From Candidatus Bathyarchaeota archaeon (GTDB lineage Archaea; Thermoproteota; Bathyarchaeia; TCS64): a stretch of DNA of 7,136 nucleotides. This document shows positions 6,144 to 7,136 of this stretch, in pieces. The notes below the pieces were generated by a model, which worked only from the letters and a program-made list of their open reading frames with translations, was not told where the DNA came from and searched no databases. Within the stretch, counting starts at the first letter, position 1. Each line of letters opens with the position of its first letter. The stretch lies in assembly GCA_016867505.1 (NCBI GenBank), contig VGJH01000066.1, positions 1 through 7,136 of the forward strand, written 5' to 3'. The position numbers and the translations under genes are program-made.

Positions 6144-6649
6144 AAGTGAAGATAATCCTACTCGATACCTCAGCTTTCATCAATGGATACAATTTTTATC
6201 AAAAAGAACCAATTTATACTGTCCCAAACGTTAAAAGAGAGATAAGAAATGAAATTACATTAATCAAATACGAAAGCGCAGTGAGAAGTGGTAATTTAAT
6301 CGAAAAAATCCCTACCCAAGAAAATATAGATCAAATCGAAAAAATTACTGAATCACTTGGAGAATCGCATGTATTATCGGTAACAGATAAACAAATTTTA
6401 GCTCTTTCACTGATGCTAAAATCTCAAAATAATGACCTGGAAATAATCACAGACGATTACTCAGTCCAAAATATTGCATCAAAAATTGATTTAAAATATA
6501 AAAGTACAACAACAAAAGGCATTACAAAAAGATTAAATTGGGTAATATATTGTCCAGGTTGCAAGAAAAAATATGAAAAAATGCCTGGAGATGTCACTTG
6601 TATAATATGCGGAACAAAATTAAAAAGAAAACCAAATAAAAATGGTTAA
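6140..6649 (+). CDS. nob1: Nob1-type endoribonuclease, PIN domain plus zinc ribbon
   Basis: Nob1 cuts the precursor of 16S rRNA at its 3' end during late maturation of the small ribosomal subunit. The 169-residue product has an N-terminal PIN domain (1 to about 125) with the expected acidic residues: D9 in LLDTSAFI, E34 in VKREI, D83 in TDKQILALS, and D105/D106 in ITDDYSVQN. A C-terminal zinc ribbon has CPGC (138-141) and CIIC (154-157), then a basic tail. This is the normal compact archaeal form. The ATG lies inside the end of nadK (ATGA overlap), with no clear Shine-Dalgarno site, so translation is probably coupled to nadK. A toxin-type PIN protein is unlikely because of the zinc ribbon and the absence of an antitoxin partner. 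Confidence 0.9.
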   Translation: MKVKIILLDTSAFINGYNFYQKEPIYTVPNVKREIRNEITLIKYESAVRSGNLIEKIPTQENIDQIEKITESLGESHVLSVTDKQILALSLMLKSQNNDLEIITDDYSVQNIASKIDLKYKSTTTKGITKRLNWVIYCPGCKKKYEKMPGDVTCIICGTKLKRKPNKNG

Positions 6650-6688
6650 CTATTTACATTTAATAAAAATATGTAGTTCTATAAAAAA

Positions 6689-6696
6689 TATTTAAA
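6689..6696 (+). promoter_or_regulatory. TATA box for the ABC-transporter gene
   Basis: TATTTAAA lies in the 95-bp spacer after nob1. It predicts a start near 6719 and a leader of about 26 nt that includes the Shine-Dalgarno site at 6733-6739. This suggests that the ABC gene is a new transcription unit rather than part of the nadK-nob1 operon. Confidence 0.5.
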
Positions 6697-6712
6697 GAAA
6701 GCTTAAATCTCA

Positions 6713-6734
6713 TTCAGCATCCTCAGAAGCTGAA
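6713..6734. repeat. inverted repeat TTCAGC/GCTGAA ahead of the ABC gene
   Basis: Two perfect 6-bp arms (6713-6718 and 6729-6734) flank a 10-nt loop. The right arm touches the Shine-Dalgarno site. It could be an operator at the start site, or a leader hairpin that affects ribosome access if transcription starts upstream of 6713. Chance is a real alternative at this arm length. Confidence 0.3.
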
Positions 6735-6739
6735 AGGTG
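6733..6739 (+). promoter_or_regulatory. Shine-Dalgarno site of the ABC gene
   Basis: AAAGGTG matches the SD core and lies 5 nt before the ATG at 6745. It confirms that start and shows that this mRNA has a leader, unlike the likely leaderless PUA and pcm genes. Confidence 0.65.
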
Positions 6740-6744
6740 TAATC

Positions 6745-7136
6745 ATGGAGCCAGCAATAAAAGTGAACCAGCTCCGTAAAAATTTTGGGAACATTGAAGC
6801 ACTCAAAGGAGCTAGCTTCACTGTAACTCCATACGAAGTCTTTGGCTTGATTGGACCTAATGGTGCTGGAAAGACAACCACAATCAGAATTCTGAGTACT
6901 CTTATCAGCCCATCTGATGGAAAAGCTGAGATATTTGGTTATGATGTTGTGAAAGATCCAGATACGATTAGAAGTATTATTAGCTATTTACCAGAAGAAG
7001 CTGGGGCATACCAATACCTTAGCGGTGACGAATATTTACGATTCATTGCAGGTTTTTATGCTAAAACCAAAGCAGAACTAGAAAGTATGGTTGAGTCAGC
7101 GAAAGGTATCAGTGGACTTGGACCTCGACTTAAAGA
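6745..7136 (+). CDS. ABC transporter ATP-binding protein, 3' end cut by window edge
   Basis: Only the first 130 residues are visible, less than half of a typical 240-320-residue subunit. They show the start of an ABC ATPase domain: an A-loop region around RKNFGN (11-16), Walker A GPNGAGKTT (37-45), and FGYDV (64-68). The Q-loop region follows, reading SYLPEEAGAYQYLSG (80-94), then FIAGFY. The position after LP that is Gln in many ABC proteins is Glu here, as in several drug/lipid-type exporter ATPases (NatA/DrrA-like). The signature motif, Walker B and H-loop lie beyond the window. A matching membrane subunit probably follows, but it is not visible, so neither the substrate nor the direction of transport can be stated. 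Confidence 0.92.
   Translation, partial: MEPAIKVNQLRKNFGNIEALKGASFTVTPYEVFGLIGPNGAGKTTTIRILSTLISPSDGKAEIFGYDVVKDPDTIRSIISYLPEEAGAYQYLSGDEYLRFIAGFYAKTKAELESMVESAKGISGLGPRLK

Noticed and set aside
6140..6649. PIN protein as a VapC-like toxin
   Set aside because: The C-terminal zinc ribbon (CPGC...CIIC) and the TDDYSVQN motif point to Nob1, and no antitoxin gene is adjacent.
1..7136. tRNA, rRNA, CRISPR, insertion-sequence or prophage content
   Set aside because: No cloverleaf, repeat array, transposase or terminal inverted repeat was seen; nearly all bases are taken up by core genes of similar composition.

Overview
This window reads as ordinary archaeal core genome. It is AT-rich and tightly packed: nine protein genes, no RNA gene, no mobile element and no CRISPR array, with no gene-free stretch above about 160 bases. 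The archaeal assignment rests on the gene set: sn-glycerol-1-phosphate dehydrogenase (ether-lipid backbone), a 20S proteasome beta subunit with a short propeptide, the KH/beta-CASP ribonuclease aCPSF1/FttA, a PUA protein of the MCT-1/Tma20 type and a Nob1-type PIN/zinc-ribbon protein. SepF implies FtsZ-based division. Together with TATA-like boxes about 28 nt ahead of some start codons (leaderless mRNAs), this fits a Nitrososphaeria/Thaumarchaeota-like or related lineage. That placement is inference; the archaeal domain is much safer.

Layout. Bases 1-947 (minus) hold egsA, whose 3' end lies outside the window. It is divergent from a plus-strand pair at 1108-3663: psmB, then 6 nt later aCPSF1/fttA. 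This pair couples protein turnover with transcription termination and RNA 3'-end formation. A lone sepF (3660-3971, minus) is convergent with fttA, and the two stop codons overlap. sepF is divergent from a plus-strand run that continues to the window edge: the PUA protein (4061-4546), a protein-L-isoaspartate methyltransferase (4581-5255), NAD kinase (5286-6143) and Nob1 (6140-6649, overlapping NAD kinase by 4 nt). An ABC-transporter ATPase with its own promoter and Shine-Dalgarno site starts at 6745 and runs off the end.

How the genes work together. Two themes recur: gene expression and RNA handling (FttA, PUA/MCT-1-like, Nob1) and protein quality control (proteasome, Pcm). Lipid backbone synthesis, NADP supply and cell division sit alongside. 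I see no previously undescribed system. The points most worth a second look are the overlapping convergent ends of the termination-factor gene and sepF, short inverted repeats in two promoter or leader regions, an rRNA-tail-like element in the psmB leader, and some substitutions at normally conserved positions in EgsA, Pcm and NAD kinase.
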